Shown: positions 1 through 8,773, counted from the stretch's first letter. The stretch is 64,000 nucleotides of DNA from Prosthecobacter dejongeii (GCF_014203045.1 NZ_JACHIF010000009.1:62001-126000); one strand, 5' to 3'. The notes: a model not told the origin generated them from the letters alone. Made by a program: numbers and translations.

Positions 1-1224
1 GGTCACAAAAGTCGTGCGTGTGCGTGTGGGGAACTCCACGGCATCCACTCGCCCAGTAGTACTGGTGCTCACGTTCACATACAACCGCCCATCCGGCCCC
101 CAGGCCAATCCACGTGGGCTTTCACCCGAAGGCCAAGTGGCGATGGTGGACTGCAACACCCCTGCAGAACTGTACAGCAACAATTTCCCACCGGAAATAT
201 TCTGCGTCACATACATCTGCCCGGTGCTGTCAAAGACCAGCCCCGCAGGATTATTGGTGGTCAGCACCGTGGACATCACCGCTCCGGTCGTTTGGTTAAA
301 ACGCAGCACATTGTCCGCATTTTGGTTCGCAATGAAGACACTACCATCGGGACCTACCGCCATTTGATAAGGGAAATTTAAACCACTGCCAGAAGACACC
401 AAAGTCCCCAAATAAGCACCCGTGAATGGGTTGTACTTCGTGATCGTATTTGATGAACCATTGGCAACCAAAAAGGTATTGTCACTGAGACGATACCCAT
501 AGTTAGGCGCACTCAAACCGGTAGGTGTCCAGGTGGAAAGGTGCGCACCATTGGCCCCACTAAACCGGCTAATTGTATTATTGTTGTAGTTCACCACCAC
601 CAGGGCGAAACCGGGTGTGATGGTCATGAGATGATCCTCCACTTCACCGATACCATCTGCGCCACCCGGCCCAGGGCTACTGATGCTGGTAAGGCGCACA
701 CGCAGCGCAATGTTTCCGGCAAAAGCCGTCGTAGGCACCGTGAAATTCACGGTGCGGTTCAAGTTCGACGTTCCGTTACTGATCGTCGTATTCGTGGCAA
801 CCTGCTCTCCCGTATCCGTCAGCACGCCGTTGTTATTAAAATCAATCCAGACATTCAAATACGCCGTCGAGCCGCGTGTATTGGTCACATTGATAGTTAG
901 ACTGGAAGCCGCCCCCTGCATCAGCGTAGCAGGAAAGGTCACCCCATCTTCATCATCACCTCCCGTGACATCATCACCACTAGCAGTCGCATTCACCGTC
1001 GCTGCCGTCTCTGCATCCACCGTCGCACCCAGTCGCAGCGTTGCATTGCGCGTGCTGCTTGCGCTCAAGAACGAACTGTAATCGCCGAAATCTGAAGTCT
1101 GTCCCTGCAAGCCTCCAGCAATCACGAGAAGACTCAAAAACACGAAGGTCCCCCGGAGACGCCAAAACCGCGCCCAAAGAGCACGGCCATTCCTCTTAGG
1201 TGATGAAGAAAATCGCTGGATCAT
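1..1224 (-). CDS. Secreted GEVED-domain / beta-propeller protein (3' end outside window)
   Basis: Partial: 408 codons run from an ATG at 1224 to the window edge with no stop. The start is supported by GAGGAG 7 nt upstream, just after the stop of the preceding PEP-CTERM gene. An N-terminal hydrophobic stretch near residues 23-42 suggests a signal peptide or anchor. Residues about 45-150 match the GEVED domain: SDFGDYSSF at the front, DDEDGVTFP, LNVWIDFNNNG in the middle and GMGEVEDHLMTI at the end. The rest carries repeats of the type GPDGSVFIANQNADNVLRF, as in NHL/SMP-30-like beta-propellers. Proteins of this build are extracellular in Verrucomicrobia and Planctomycetes; the ligand is unknown. 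A sorting tag could lie in the missing C-terminus. Confidence 0.8.
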   Translation of the reverse strand, partial: MIQRFSSSPKRNGRALWARFWRLRGTFVFLSLLVIAGGLQGQTSDFGDYSSFLSASSTRNATLRLGATVDAETAATVNATASGDDVTGGDDEDGVTFPATLMQGAASSLTINVTNTRGSTAYLNVWIDFNNNGVLTDTGEQVATNTTISNGTSNLNRTVNFTVPTTAFAGNIALRVRLTSISSPGPGGADGIGEVEDHLMTITPGFALVVVNYNNNTISRFSGANGAHLSTWTPTGLSAPNYGYRLSDNTFLVANGSSNTITKYNPFTGAYLGTLVSSGSGLNFPYQMAVGPDGSVFIANQNADNVLRFNQTTGAVMSTVLTTNNPAGLVFDSTGQMYVTQNISGGKLLLYSSAGVLQSTIATWPSGESPRGLAWGPDGRLYVNVSTSTTGRVDAVEFPTRTRTTFVT

Positions 1225-1239
1225 GCCGGGGCTCCTCGA

Positions 1240-1974
1240 TCAACGAATGGAAGGCTGCTCACGGGTGCGACGCCGACGCAGCAGGACACCCAGTGCCGCC
1301 ACACCAAAAAGAACGGAAGATCCAGGTTCCGGCACAGGAACCAAGCTCGTCTGAATCGTATAATTTTGCCCCCCGCCCGTCGTCCCATTCAGTCCGCCGT
1401 AGATGGCTTCGTCCGCATCGGCGAGCTGCCACTCATACGAGGTCGAAGATGGCTCTGCCGGATCTGGGAAAGCCCAATCATCGGCCACATCGCCCAGCCC
1501 AGCCCCATCGGTGACCAGCGCCCACTCTGTCCCCACCTCACGGTTCTTGGTGTTATACACCCACAAGTAAGCCACTTCTCCCTGAGCAAACACACTGAGA
1601 GGGTCTGCGTCTGGCGAGGCTGAGCCACCCGTCGCGGTGTGCTCGGCAGTCCCGACATAAAATTGCAGCAGCGGTTCCCACCCTTCAGGATCGCCATCAT
1701 TGGGATCCGCAGGAGTCGGATCATAAGCGCGATCAAACACCTTCCAGTTTGCCGCCCAGTCATTGAAGTTAGAGGAAGTCGGCACAAACCCGTTGGCAAA
1801 GGAGCCGATTTCGAAGGAGAAATTTCCATCCAGTTCCTGACCATTCGAATCAAACAGCAGATCTTGGAAATCACTGCTCCAGACGATGGTGCTCGCGGGG
1901 GACGACATCGGTAAAGCCAAAATAGACCAGGCAGCACAGGTGAGAAGCAGGCGACGGACGAGGCAAGGTTTCAT
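1240..1974 (-). CDS. PEP-CTERM sorting domain protein
   Basis: 244 aa exported protein. It has a signal peptide (basic MKPCLVRR then a hydrophobic stretch ending near PASTIV). A C-terminal PEP-CTERM tag follows: the VPEPG motif near residue 215, a hydrophobic helix (SSVLFGVAALGVLL) and the basic tail RRRRTR. The middle (about 30-210) is rich in Asp, Gly and Trp and matches no family I recognise; it is probably a beta-rich surface domain. PEP-CTERM proteins are processed by an exosortase, and one is encoded at 35691-37388. The GEVED protein follows 15 nt downstream on the same strand, so the two are probably co-transcribed. Confidence 0.88.
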   Translation of the reverse strand: MKPCLVRRLLLTCAAWSILALPMSSPASTIVWSSDFQDLLFDSNGQELDGNFSFEIGSFANGFVPTSSNFNDWAANWKVFDRAYDPTPADPNDGDPEGWEPLLQFYVGTAEHTATGGSASPDADPLSVFAQGEVAYLWVYNTKNREVGTEWALVTDGAGLGDVADDWAFPDPAEPSSTSYEWQLADADEAIYGGLNGTTGGGQNYTIQTSLVPVPEPGSSVLFGVAALGVLLRRRRTREQPSIR

Positions 1975-2174
1975 GGCTTGAGGGTCAATAAAGAGGTTTG
2001 GAGCAGTCGACTGAGGCCATCACGAAAGGCAGTTACCAAATTCAAAGTTACGAATCCAATGTTTAATTATGGTAATTATCACCAGAATTATAAATTATCA
2101 AAAACAAAAGCTAAAAATTAACGAATGAATAATTAATTAGGTTAAATCATTAACACCCAACTTTTTCACCTCGC
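1975..2174. promoter_or_regulatory. AT-rich divergent intergenic region
   Basis: 200 nt between the divergent PEP-CTERM gene (minus) and glycosyltransferase gene (plus). The stretch 2040-2160 is strikingly AT-rich compared with flanking coding DNA, with repeated TTAATTA/TAATTA words. It presumably holds both promoters. No single -35/-10 pair stands out enough to name, and no Shine-Dalgarno precedes the plus-strand ATG at 2175. Confidence 0.4.
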
Positions 2175-3437
2175 ATGCACGTCGTTCTTCTCCCCTTTGG
2201 CAGCGCTGGAGATGTCTTCCCCTTCCTCTGGCTGGGGCGGCACCTCAAAGCCCAGGGCCATCAGGTCACCCTCGTCGTCGCCTGCGTTTTTGAGGAAATC
2301 GCCCGCCAGGCAGGACTCGAGGTCCTTCCCATGGGGACTCAAGAAGAATTCGATCAGCTCATTGCCGACCCACGGGTCTGGCAGCTTTATCAGGGAACCA
2401 AGCTCGTTTTTGAAACCGCCGGGGCCAAAACACCAGAGATCTTTGCCGCTCTTGAGGCCATGGTTCACTCGGCCAAACCGCCGGATCTCCTCATGGCAGC
2501 TTGCACCGTTTTTGGAGCGCGCCTCATCCGCGAAAAATACCACATCCCATTGGTCTCAGTCCACGTCCAGCCTACGGTCATGATCAGCGCTCATGAGCCA
2601 CCCGTGCTCTTTCCAGGCATGGAACACATGCGCAGGCTCCCCCTCTGGTTGCGACGTTGGTTGGTCCACTTGCCGAATCCGGCAGATCGGTTTGCCGGCC
2701 CAGCCGTCCACGCCACTTGCTCAAAACACCATATCTCCCCGCCTAAAAGTCTGTGGTGGGACTGGGCAGACTCACCTGATGGCGTCCTCGCTCTTTTCCC
2801 GGAATGGTTCGCCCCAGCCCAGCCAGACTGGCCGGCCAATCTCCTGGTATGGGACTTTCCTCTCGAAGACATTGCCCAAGAGCGCCCTCTAAATCCAGAG
2901 GTCACCCAGTTCCTCGCCGCGGGAGAAAAACCCATCGTCTTCACTCCCGGCAGCGCCAATATCCAGGCACGCCGCTTTTTCCAGGTGGCACTGGAAACCG
3001 TGACCGCCATGAAGAAACGCGCCATCTTCGCCACCCGGCAGCGGGATCAGCTACCGCCAGATCTTCCTGAGAATGTCCTAGCCGTGGAGTACGTCCCCTT
3101 CTCCACCCTCATACCTCAGGCCGCCGCTTTTGTGCACCACGGCGGCATCGGCACACTGTCTCAGGGCTTTGCCGCAGGTGTGCCACAGCTCATCATGGCC
3201 ATGGCCCATGACCAGCCGGACAATGCCTACCGCTTGAAAAAATTGGGTGCTGGCCTGGGCCTCACACCCCGTACTTTCACGCCTGGGAATGTTCAGGCCG
3301 CCCTTCACCACCTGCTCACCCAGCCCTCTTATTTGGCCGCTGCTCAACGCTGCCAAACCCACATGCAACGACGCCCGTCGATCCCACAACTTTTAGATTG
3401 GATCGCGGCGCGTAAGTTCCTGCCGAGCAAAAGCTGA
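2175..3437 (+). CDS. Glycosyltransferase family 1 (UGT/MGT-like, GT-B fold)
   Basis: 420 aa, normal length for a bacterial UDP-glycosyltransferase of the sterol/macrolide glucosyltransferase type. The N-terminus MHVVLLPFGSAGDVFPFLWL is the glycine-rich acceptor-side start of the GT-B fold with the typical S-x-GDVFP motif. The C-terminal half has the donor-binding signature: VPFSTLIPQAAAFVHHGGIG, then GVPQLIMAMAHDQPDNAYR, where HHGG..T and the D-Q-P-D-N segment bind the nucleotide sugar. It would transfer a sugar to a small hydrophobic or lipid acceptor in the cytoplasm; the acceptor cannot be told. It is a single-gene unit, divergent from the PEP-CTERM gene and convergent with ferredoxin. Confidence 0.85.
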   Translation: MHVVLLPFGSAGDVFPFLWLGRHLKAQGHQVTLVVACVFEEIARQAGLEVLPMGTQEEFDQLIADPRVWQLYQGTKLVFETAGAKTPEIFAALEAMVHSAKPPDLLMAACTVFGARLIREKYHIPLVSVHVQPTVMISAHEPPVLFPGMEHMRRLPLWLRRWLVHLPNPADRFAGPAVHATCSKHHISPPKSLWWDWADSPDGVLALFPEWFAPAQPDWPANLLVWDFPLEDIAQERPLNPEVTQFLAAGEKPIVFTPGSANIQARRFFQVALETVTAMKKRAIFATRQRDQLPPDLPENVLAVEYVPFSTLIPQAAAFVHHGGIGTLSQGFAAGVPQLIMAMAHDQPDNAYRLKKLGAGLGLTPRTFTPGNVQAALHHLLTQPSYLAAAQRCQTHMQRRPSIPQLLDWIAARKFLPSKS

Positions 3438-3453
3438 GCTCCTAAAAATAAAA

Positions 3454-3479
3454 AACACAGCCTCGGCCGAGGCTGTGTT
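3454..3479 (-). terminator. Perfect 26-bp palindrome, terminator of the ferredoxin gene
   Basis: A perfect inverted repeat (13-nt arms, centre CGG/CCG) lies between the converging glycosyltransferase and ferredoxin genes. On the minus strand it is followed by TTTTTATTTTTAGG, so it is a classical rho-independent terminator for ferredoxin. On the plus strand no T-run follows, though the stem may still stop convergent transcription. Confidence 0.8.
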
Positions 3480-3508
3480 CTCAAAAAATCTTCCTGAATG
3501 GAGGAAGA

Positions 3509-3742
3509 TTACTCGCCGTCACGACCGATCGCTTCCACCGGGCAGCCAGCCAGAGCTTCTTCAGAAAGCTCACGCTCTTCATCAGACTCAGGCTGCTTAT
3601 AAACGTAGGAATGACCACCGTCATCGTCACGCTTGAAGTTCGCAGGGGCAGTCTCACGGCAGAGGTCACAGTCAATGCACTGATCGTCCACGTAGTATGC
3701 GCCAGCGGTGTTCTGAGGATATTTGTTTTCTGCGTCTGCCAT
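3509..3742 (-). CDS. Single-cluster 4Fe-4S ferredoxin
   Basis: 77 aa acidic ferredoxin. Cys ligands are visible as CIDCDLC (C-x2-C-x2-C) followed by the distant CPVEAIG, the pattern of monocluster [4Fe-4S] ferredoxins. Pro after the fourth Cys is typical. An AGGAGA sequence about 8 nt before the ATG supports this start. It carries single electrons in the cytoplasm; no partner is encoded next to it. It is divergent from hemQ (198 nt apart) and ends in a strong terminator, so it is probably monocistronic. The acidic tail (SDEERELSEEALAG) is usual for the family. Confidence 0.9.
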   Translation of the reverse strand: MADAENKYPQNTAGAYYVDDQCIDCDLCRETAPANFKRDDDGGHSYVYKQPESDEERELSEEALAGCPVEAIGRDGE

Positions 3743-3940
3743 GTTGAGAGTCTCCTAGTCTTGGATTTTGCGGGCCAGATAAATAAATCTCGCCACCGGG
3801 GTTTCAATCACTTTTTGCGTTTCCCTGCGCCTGCCCATTGAGCAGGAGGCATTCCAGCGTATGAAGAGAGATGCCAGAGCGGGATTCCGCCCTCTCATTT
3901 TGCCACAAAGCCGATTTTTTTAACAACCTGCCAAATCATC

Positions 3941-4753
3941 ATGTCCCCCATCATCCCCCAAGAAGGCTGGATCGTTCAGCACCTCTTTTATCACGTGGAT
4001 CACGGCTTCTGGGCCGCCCTCACCCCTGAAGAAAAGGCCGAACGCTTTGATCGGTTCAATGCCACCGTCGAGGCCATCCGGGCACATCCAAAGACGCAAC
4101 TGCTCACCTTCAGCATGGTCAGCCCCAAGGCAGATCTCGGGGTCATGCTGCTCACACCCGACCTCCAGGATGCGAACCGCTTTGAAAAGGAGCTCGGCCA
4201 GGCCTTCGGTCCTGAGGTCCTCAATCCGACCTACAGCTACCTCTCCATGACTGAATGGACTGAGTACAGCGAAAAGGAAGAGGATGCCTCCGCCCGCATC
4301 GCCCGCACAGAAAACCTGGAAGTCGGCTCCGAAGCCCACACCGCACGCCTTGCCGAGTGGAAAGGCCACATGGAAAAGTACTTCAATGACCGCCTCTACC
4401 CGAACATGCCCGACTGGCAGGTCATGTGCTTTTACCCCATGAGCAAGCGCCGCAACGTCGGCGCCAACTGGTACGCCCAGGAATTTGAAAAACGCCGTGA
4501 ACTGATGGGCGGCCACGCCAAAACAGGCCGCAAATTCTCGGGCAAGGTTCGCCAGCTCATCACCGGCTCCACCGGCCTCGACAGTCACGAATGGGGCGTT
4601 ACCCTCTTTGCCCACGACATTTTCCAGATCAAAACCATCGTCTATGAAATGCGCTGGGACGAAGTCACCACCCAATACGGTGAATTTGGCGACTTCTACA
4701 TTGGCATCCAGCTCAATGGCGAGGAGCTCCTCCAGCGCCTGCTGCTGGCTTGA
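3941..4753 (+). CDS. hemQ: Coproheme decarboxylase HemQ (chlorite dismutase family)
   Basis: 270 aa. It turns coproheme III into haem b by oxidative decarboxylation, the last step of the coproporphyrin-dependent haem pathway. The sequence shows the HemQ hallmarks. YPMSKRR (about 165-171) contains the Tyr that forms the radical in the Staphylococcus aureus enzyme. The downstream MGGHAKTGRKFSGKV (about 189-203) carries the His expected to be the proximal haem ligand, followed by TGLDSHEWGVTLF. Length agrees with HemQ rather than with the respiratory chlorite dismutases. The neighbours (ferredoxin, toxin-antitoxin) are not other haem genes. The alternative, an uncharacterised haem peroxidase of the same fold, is less likely because of the YPMSK motif. 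Confidence 0.9.
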   Translation: MSPIIPQEGWIVQHLFYHVDHGFWAALTPEEKAERFDRFNATVEAIRAHPKTQLLTFSMVSPKADLGVMLLTPDLQDANRFEKELGQAFGPEVLNPTYSYLSMTEWTEYSEKEEDASARIARTENLEVGSEAHTARLAEWKGHMEKYFNDRLYPNMPDWQVMCFYPMSKRRNVGANWYAQEFEKRRELMGGHAKTGRKFSGKVRQLITGSTGLDSHEWGVTLFAHDIFQIKTIVYEMRWDEVTTQYGEFGDFYIGIQLNGEELLQRLLLA

Positions 4754-4784
4754 TTTTTCGTCCACCGGGACTATCCATGTTTCC

Positions 4785-5036
4785 ATGAGTGCCGCTTCCA
4801 TCTCATCTTCGCCATTGCTGGAGTCTGCATTCGCAGTTGTGGCGAAAATGTCGCGCGATGAAAAAGCGGTGCTCCTGGAACGGGTAGAGGCTGAATTGCG
4901 AGATGACGCGGGAGTTCCAGATTGGGAGAATCAAGTGGTCCAAGAACGCCTGCGTCTGCTGGATGAGGGAATTTCTATTCCAATTCCGTGGGAAGAAGTC
5001 AAAACCCGGCTTGGACGCAAATGGGGAAAAAAATAA
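4785..5036 (+). CDS. Antitoxin of a ParE-type module (addiction module component family)
   Basis: 83 aa from ATG 4785, 31 nt after hemQ. The layout is typical of the short helical addiction-module component family: a Leu-rich first helix, SRDEKAVLLERVEAEL, then WENQVVQERLRLLDEG and the closing PIPWEEVKTRL. The C-terminal PW-EEV segment is characteristic. It should bind and neutralise the toxin encoded immediately downstream, whose start lies inside this gene (16-nt overlap), so translation is coupled. An in-frame ATG at 4860 (MSRDEK) is an alternative shorter start. A longer open frame running back into hemQ is not real coding sequence. Confidence 0.8.
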   Translation: MSAASISSSPLLESAFAVVAKMSRDEKAVLLERVEAELRDDAGVPDWENQVVQERLRLLDEGISIPIPWEEVKTRLGRKWGKK

Positions 5037-5332
5037 TTTTCCTTCCAGAAGCTGAAGCTGATCTCGACGAGGCTGCTGAATTTTACGAAATTCAGGAACC
5101 AGGACTCGGAGATGAAGTCTTTGACTTTTTATCTGCGCGAATTGACGAATTGGTGACCACTGGCGGCCTCCATTCAATCAGCAGAGGAGCGCATCGGGCA
5201 GTCGTCTTGGGCCGGTTCCCGTATTTCACGATTCATTACCGGAACGATCCATCAACCATTACGGTGCTCGCTGTTCTGGACCAACGGCGCGATCCAGAAC
5301 ACAATCTCAACAAGCTACGCGGCCGGATTTAA
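5021..5332 (+). CDS. RelE/ParE family toxin
   Basis: 103 aa. MGKKIIFLPEAEADLDEAAE is the usual first strand and helix of RelE/ParE toxins, followed by YEIQEPGLGDEVFDFL. The core ends with RFPYFTIHYR and ITVLAVLDQRRDPE, with the conserved Arg/Asp pair (QRRDP) seen in ParE-like proteins of this group. The start at 5021 overlaps the antitoxin by 16 nt; an upstream in-frame start at 4988 would lengthen the N-terminus without homology. The target may be gyrase (ParE) or ribosome-bound mRNA (RelE); the sequence alone does not decide, though the lack of the RelE basic catalytic set favours ParE-like. Confidence 0.83.
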   Translation: MGKKIIFLPEAEADLDEAAEFYEIQEPGLGDEVFDFLSARIDELVTTGGLHSISRGAHRAVVLGRFPYFTIHYRNDPSTITVLAVLDQRRDPEHNLNKLRGRI

Positions 5333-5383
5333 TTTCCATCGGCATCAATAGCCTCCGGCTCCACCAAGTTTAATCCCTTCCCC

Positions 5384-6166
5384 ATGCTCAATCAGCCCCT
5401 CACCATCGCCGACCGCACTTTTCAGTCCCGCCTCATGCTGGGCACGGGAAAGTTTGCCTCCGGTGAACTCATGCGTCAGGCCATCATCGCCTCCGGCACA
5501 GAGATCGTCACTGTAGCCCTGCGTCGGGCCGATCTCACTGGCAAAGGCGACCCCTTCGCCAACATTCTGGATTTTATCCCCAAGGAAGTCTTGCTCCTAC
5601 CCAATACCAGCGGTGCCATGAATGCCGAAGAAGCCGTGCGCCTCGCCCGCCTTGCCGTGGCAGCAGGCCTGCCAAACTGGGTGAAGCTAGAGATCCACCC
5701 AGATCCCCGTTACCTCCTGCCGGACCCGATTGAAACCCTCAAGGCCGCAGAGGTACTGGTCAAAGAAGGCTACATCGTCCTTCCCTACATCAATGCAGAC
5801 CCCGTGCTGGCCCGTCGCCTGCAGGATGTCGGCACCGCCACCGTCATGCCCTTGGGCTCTCCCATCGGCTCCCACCAGGGCATCACCACACGCCGGCAGA
5901 TCGAAATCATCATCTCTCAGGCTACCGTCCCAGTGGTGGTAGATGCAGGCATCGGTGCACCGAGCCACGCTGCTGAAGCCTTCGAAATCGGGGCAGATGC
6001 CGTTTTGGTAAATACTGCCATCGCCATCGCTCATGATCCCGCTCGTATGGCCACCGCTTTCAAAGCCGCCGTCGAGGCAGGCCGCGCCGCTTATGAGATT
6101 GGTCTGGGAGATCAAAATGACGAAGCCAGCGCCACCAGCCCCCTCACCACCTTTCTTTACCAGTAA
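5384..6166 (+). CDS. thiG: Thiazole synthase ThiG
   Basis: 260 aa, full length. ThiG condenses 1-deoxy-D-xylulose 5-phosphate, dehydroglycine and ThiS thiocarboxylate into the thiamine thiazole. Seen here: MLGTGKFAS near the N-terminus, [13 protein letters not shown] (73-85), WVKLEI with Lys101 as the expected Schiff-base lysine, [13 protein letters not shown], the phosphate-binding PLGSPIGS, and [21 protein letters not shown] in the TIM-barrel C-terminus. No thiS, thiF, thiO or thiH lies beside it, so its partners must be elsewhere. No TPP riboswitch could be recognised in the 51 nt upstream. Confidence 0.95.
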   Translation: MLNQPLTIADRTFQSRLMLGTGKFASGELMRQAIIASGTEIVTVALRRADLTGKGDPFANILDFIPKEVLLLPNTSGAMNAEEAVRLARLAVAAGLPNWVKLEIHPDPRYLLPDPIETLKAAEVLVKEGYIVLPYINADPVLARRLQDVGTATVMPLGSPIGSHQGITTRRQIEIIISQATVPVVVDAGIGAPSHAAEAFEIGADAVLVNTAIAIAHDPARMATAFKAAVEAGRAAYEIGLGDQNDEASATSPLTTFLYQ

Positions 6167-6251
6167 ATCAGGCCCGCCCTCGCCCCATAGACAGGAGTGA
6201 CCGCCCAAGGGTCACTAGCCCGTCCATCACCGGCAGGCAGCCTCCCGTCTC

Positions 6252-7310
6252 ATGCACGCCCTCACCGCCCTTTTTTATGCCCTGGAGACTCAGCCCGAGA
6301 TCCCCTTGGCCACTGCCCAGCGCATCCTTTTCCTCCGCGCCCAGGCCCATTCCGGTCTCGATCCTCTTCGCGAACGCCTCACCTGTGAGCAAACCTGGAA
6401 ACCGCACGCGGCAGGGCTGGAGCTTCAGGGCATCCGCCACACCCGCCAGGCTGAAGGCCAGTTTGACCTCATCCTCCTCCTGCCAGATCGCCAGCGTGAA
6501 AGCATCCTCTCGGACTTTGCTCACGCTCACGAGCTCTTGGCCGAAGGCGGCACTCTCGTCGTCGCCCTGCACAACGACTGGGGTGCGAAACGGATGGAAC
6601 AGCACCTAGCTGAAGTCGCTCCCGAGGTCAGAACGCTCTCCAAAAATCACAGTCGCGTCTTCTGGGCCACTCATACCTCCCCCTGGAAGACCGATGTCCT
6701 CGCGCAGTGGAAAACGAATGGCGCCATGCAGCGCATCCTTGAAGGAAAGTTCTGGTCTCAACCCGGTCTCTTTAACTGGGACCGCGTGGATGAAGGCTCC
6801 GCCCTCCTTACCCAGCACCTCCCTCATTCCTTGAGCGGCGCCGTCGCAGATCTTGGCTCAAGCTGGGGTTACCTCAGCGATCACATCCTCCGCCACTGCC
6901 CGAATCTCCGCAGCGTGGACATGTATGAGGCCGATGCACGCGCGCTAGAATGCGCCCGGCGGAATACCGGGCTCGTTCCTGTGCCTGTGCGCCCGCGCAT
7001 CCTGTGGAAAGACGTCACTCAAGGCGTTGGCACTGCTTGTTATGACACCATCATCATGAATCCTCCCTTTCATGATGGCCGTGAGACCAACACCATGCTG
7101 GGCCTCAAGTTCATCACCGTCGCTGCCCAGGCCCTCCGCACCACGGGAGACCTCTGGCTCGTCGCCAACAAACACCTCCCTTATGAGAACCTCATGAAGG
7201 AGGCTTTCGAGCATCAACGGACCGTGGCCGAGACCCGCAATTTCAAAGTTTTGCACGGCAGCAAACCCACACTGGTGACGCGGCAAGTGAAGAGAAAACC
7301 CCGTCGTTAA
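6252..7310 (+). CDS. RsmC-like 16S rRNA guanine-N2 methyltransferase
   Basis: 352 aa with the two-module build of RsmC/RlmG enzymes: a degenerate N-terminal Rossmann module (1 to about 165) and a catalytic C-terminal SAM module. The second module shows the SAM-binding VADLGSSWGYLSDHIL and VDMYEADARALECARRN, plus the N2-guanine methyltransferase motif NPPFHDG (270-276), then LWLVANKHLPYE and FKVLHGSKP near the end, as in RsmC. It should methylate G1207 of 16S rRNA or a similar guanine. It starts 85 nt after thiG and is followed by tRNA-Tyr. Confidence 0.83.
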   Translation: MHALTALFYALETQPEIPLATAQRILFLRAQAHSGLDPLRERLTCEQTWKPHAAGLELQGIRHTRQAEGQFDLILLLPDRQRESILSDFAHAHELLAEGGTLVVALHNDWGAKRMEQHLAEVAPEVRTLSKNHSRVFWATHTSPWKTDVLAQWKTNGAMQRILEGKFWSQPGLFNWDRVDEGSALLTQHLPHSLSGAVADLGSSWGYLSDHILRHCPNLRSVDMYEADARALECARRNTGLVPVPVRPRILWKDVTQGVGTACYDTIIMNPPFHDGRETNTMLGLKFITVAAQALRTTGDLWLVANKHLPYENLMKEAFEHQRTVAETRNFKVLHGSKPTLVTRQVKRKPRR

Positions 7311-7389
7311 TTTTTCGTTCATGAAAATGCAAAACTCTCTTGCAAACATCGTCAGCAGGTCTTAACTCCACGCCCGCACGAAAGTGAAT

Positions 7390-7475
7390 GGGTAGGTGCC
7401 CGAGTGGTTAAAGGGGGAAGACTGTAAATCTTCTGGCTTACGCCTACGCTGGTTCGAACCCAGCCCTGCCCACCA
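7390..7475 (+). tRNA. tRNA-Tyr (anticodon GTA)
   Basis: 86 nt including an encoded CCA. Acceptor arms GGGTAGG (7390-7396) and CCTGCCC (7465-7471) pair with one G-U. The anticodon loop CTGTAAA gives GTA at 7424-7426, closed by GAAGA/TCTTC. A long class II variable arm (TGGCTTACGCCTAC) and the T-loop GGTTCGAACC are present. The long variable arm with GTA anticodon fits bacterial tRNA-Tyr. Confidence 0.97.
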
Positions 7476-7497
7476 TTTTCTATCCTGCGGAAAGCAT

Positions 7498-7530
7498 AAA
7501 AAAGCCCGACTCAATGAGTCGGGCTTTTTT
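7498..7530. terminator. Bidirectional rho-independent terminator
   Basis: The stem GCCCGACTC / GAGTCGGGC with a 3-nt loop is flanked by six A on the left and six T on the right. It can terminate tRNA-Tyr on the plus strand and purT on the minus strand. Confidence 0.92.
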
Positions 7531-7561
7531 GTTATTTGGGCTGATTGAAGGCCCAATCTGA

Positions 7562-8743
7562 TTACAGGCGAATGTCCATGGCCTGGGCTGCGCGGTGGGC
7601 TTTGGCGCGGGCTTCATCCACATCCGCTCCACGGGCCAGAGTCACGGCCATGCGGCGCTGACCACTCACAGTGGGTTTACCAAACAGACGCATTTGAGTA
7701 TCAGGCTCTGCGAGGACTTTATCCAGAGAGCCAAACTGGACCTGGGAGGAATCCCCTTCGACAAGCACCGCGCAGCTCGCGCTCGGGCCATGCTGGTGGA
7801 TGTTAGGGATCGGCAGGCCTAGGATGGCTCGCACGTGGAGCGCAAACTCCGAAAGGTCTTGGGAAATCAGGGTCACGAGCCCGGTGTCATGAGGGCGCGG
7901 TGAAACTTCGCTAAAGATGACTTCATCGCCCTTGATAAACAGCTCCACGCCAAACAGACCTCGCCCGCCTAAAGCCTCCGTGATCGCTCCCGCCATGTGC
8001 TCTGCGGCGGCCAGGGCCTTCTCACTCATCGGGTGCGGCTGCCAGGACTCACGATAGTCACCTTTGATCTGCGTGTGGCCCACCGGGGCACAGAAAGAAG
8101 TGCCTCCTGCATGGCGCACGGTGAGCATGGTGATCTCATAATCAAAGTCCACAAACCCCTCGACGATGACTTTGCCTTTCCCAGCACGACCGCCCTCTTG
8201 AGCATACTGCCAGGAGTGAGCGATATCGGCCTCCGTCTTAACCACGCTCTGGCCTTTGCCGGAAGATGACATGATGGGCTTCACCACACACGGCATGCCG
8301 ATTTCTGCGATGGCAGCACGGAATTCCTCCTCCGTTTGTGCAAAGATGTAGGGAGAGCTTTTCAGCCCCAATTCTTCTGCGGCCAGACGGCGAATGCCTT
8401 CACGATTCATCGTCAGCTTCGCCGCACGGGCCGTGGGTACGACGGTGAAGCCTTCGTTCTCCAGTTCCAACAGTGTATCCGTGGCGATGGCCTCAATCTC
8501 AGGCACGATGAAGTTCGGCTTTTCAATTTCAATGAGACGACGCAGCGCCTCGCCATCCAGCATGGAAATCACATGGCTGCGGTGCGCCACCTGCATGGCA
8601 GGGGCATTGGCATAACGATCCACCGCGATGACCTCGCAGCCGAGACGTTGCAGTTCAATGACGACTTCTTTGCCCAGCTCACCCGAGCCGAGGAGCATGA
8701 CTTTCGTTGCCGTGGAGGAAAGAGGGGTACCGATGCGGGACAT
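7562..8743 (-). CDS. purT: Formate-dependent phosphoribosylglycinamide formyltransferase PurT
   Basis: 393 aa from the ATG at 8743. PurT uses formate and ATP to formylate GAR in purine synthesis. It is an ATP-grasp enzyme: [19 protein letters not shown] at the N-terminus, [29 protein letters not shown], the ATP-grasp lid [29 protein letters not shown], and [20 protein letters not shown] with metal-binding Glu residues. The start at 8743 aligns exactly with the E. coli protein ([10 protein letters not shown] versus MTLLGTALRP); an in-frame start at 8764 adds seven residues without homology. It lies 30 nt after the LysM gene on the same strand. Confidence 0.95.
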   Translation of the reverse strand: MSRIGTPLSSTATKVMLLGSGELGKEVVIELQRLGCEVIAVDRYANAPAMQVAHRSHVISMLDGEALRRLIEIEKPNFIVPEIEAIATDTLLELENEGFTVVPTARAAKLTMNREGIRRLAAEELGLKSSPYIFAQTEEEFRAAIAEIGMPCVVKPIMSSSGKGQSVVKTEADIAHSWQYAQEGGRAGKGKVIVEGFVDFDYEITMLTVRHAGGTSFCAPVGHTQIKGDYRESWQPHPMSEKALAAAEHMAGAITEALGGRGLFGVELFIKGDEVIFSEVSPRPHDTGLVTLISQDLSEFALHVRAILGLPIPNIHQHGPSASCAVLVEGDSSQVQFGSLDKVLAEPDTQMRLFGKPTVSGQRRMAVTLARGADVDEARAKAHRAAQAMDIRL

Positions 8744-8773
8744 GCCCCCATTTTGGCCGGGCATTGCGCCACG

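Noticed and set aside
3920-4801. 293-aa open frame on the minus strand opposite hemQ
   Set aside because: It is the complement of a clear HemQ gene, with low-complexity repeats of Ala, Gly and Val and no recognisable motif.
5333-5383. Possible TPP riboswitch before thiG
   Set aside because: Only 51 nt separate the toxin stop from thiG, too short for the element, and the conserved CUGAGA/ACCUGA-type boxes are absent.
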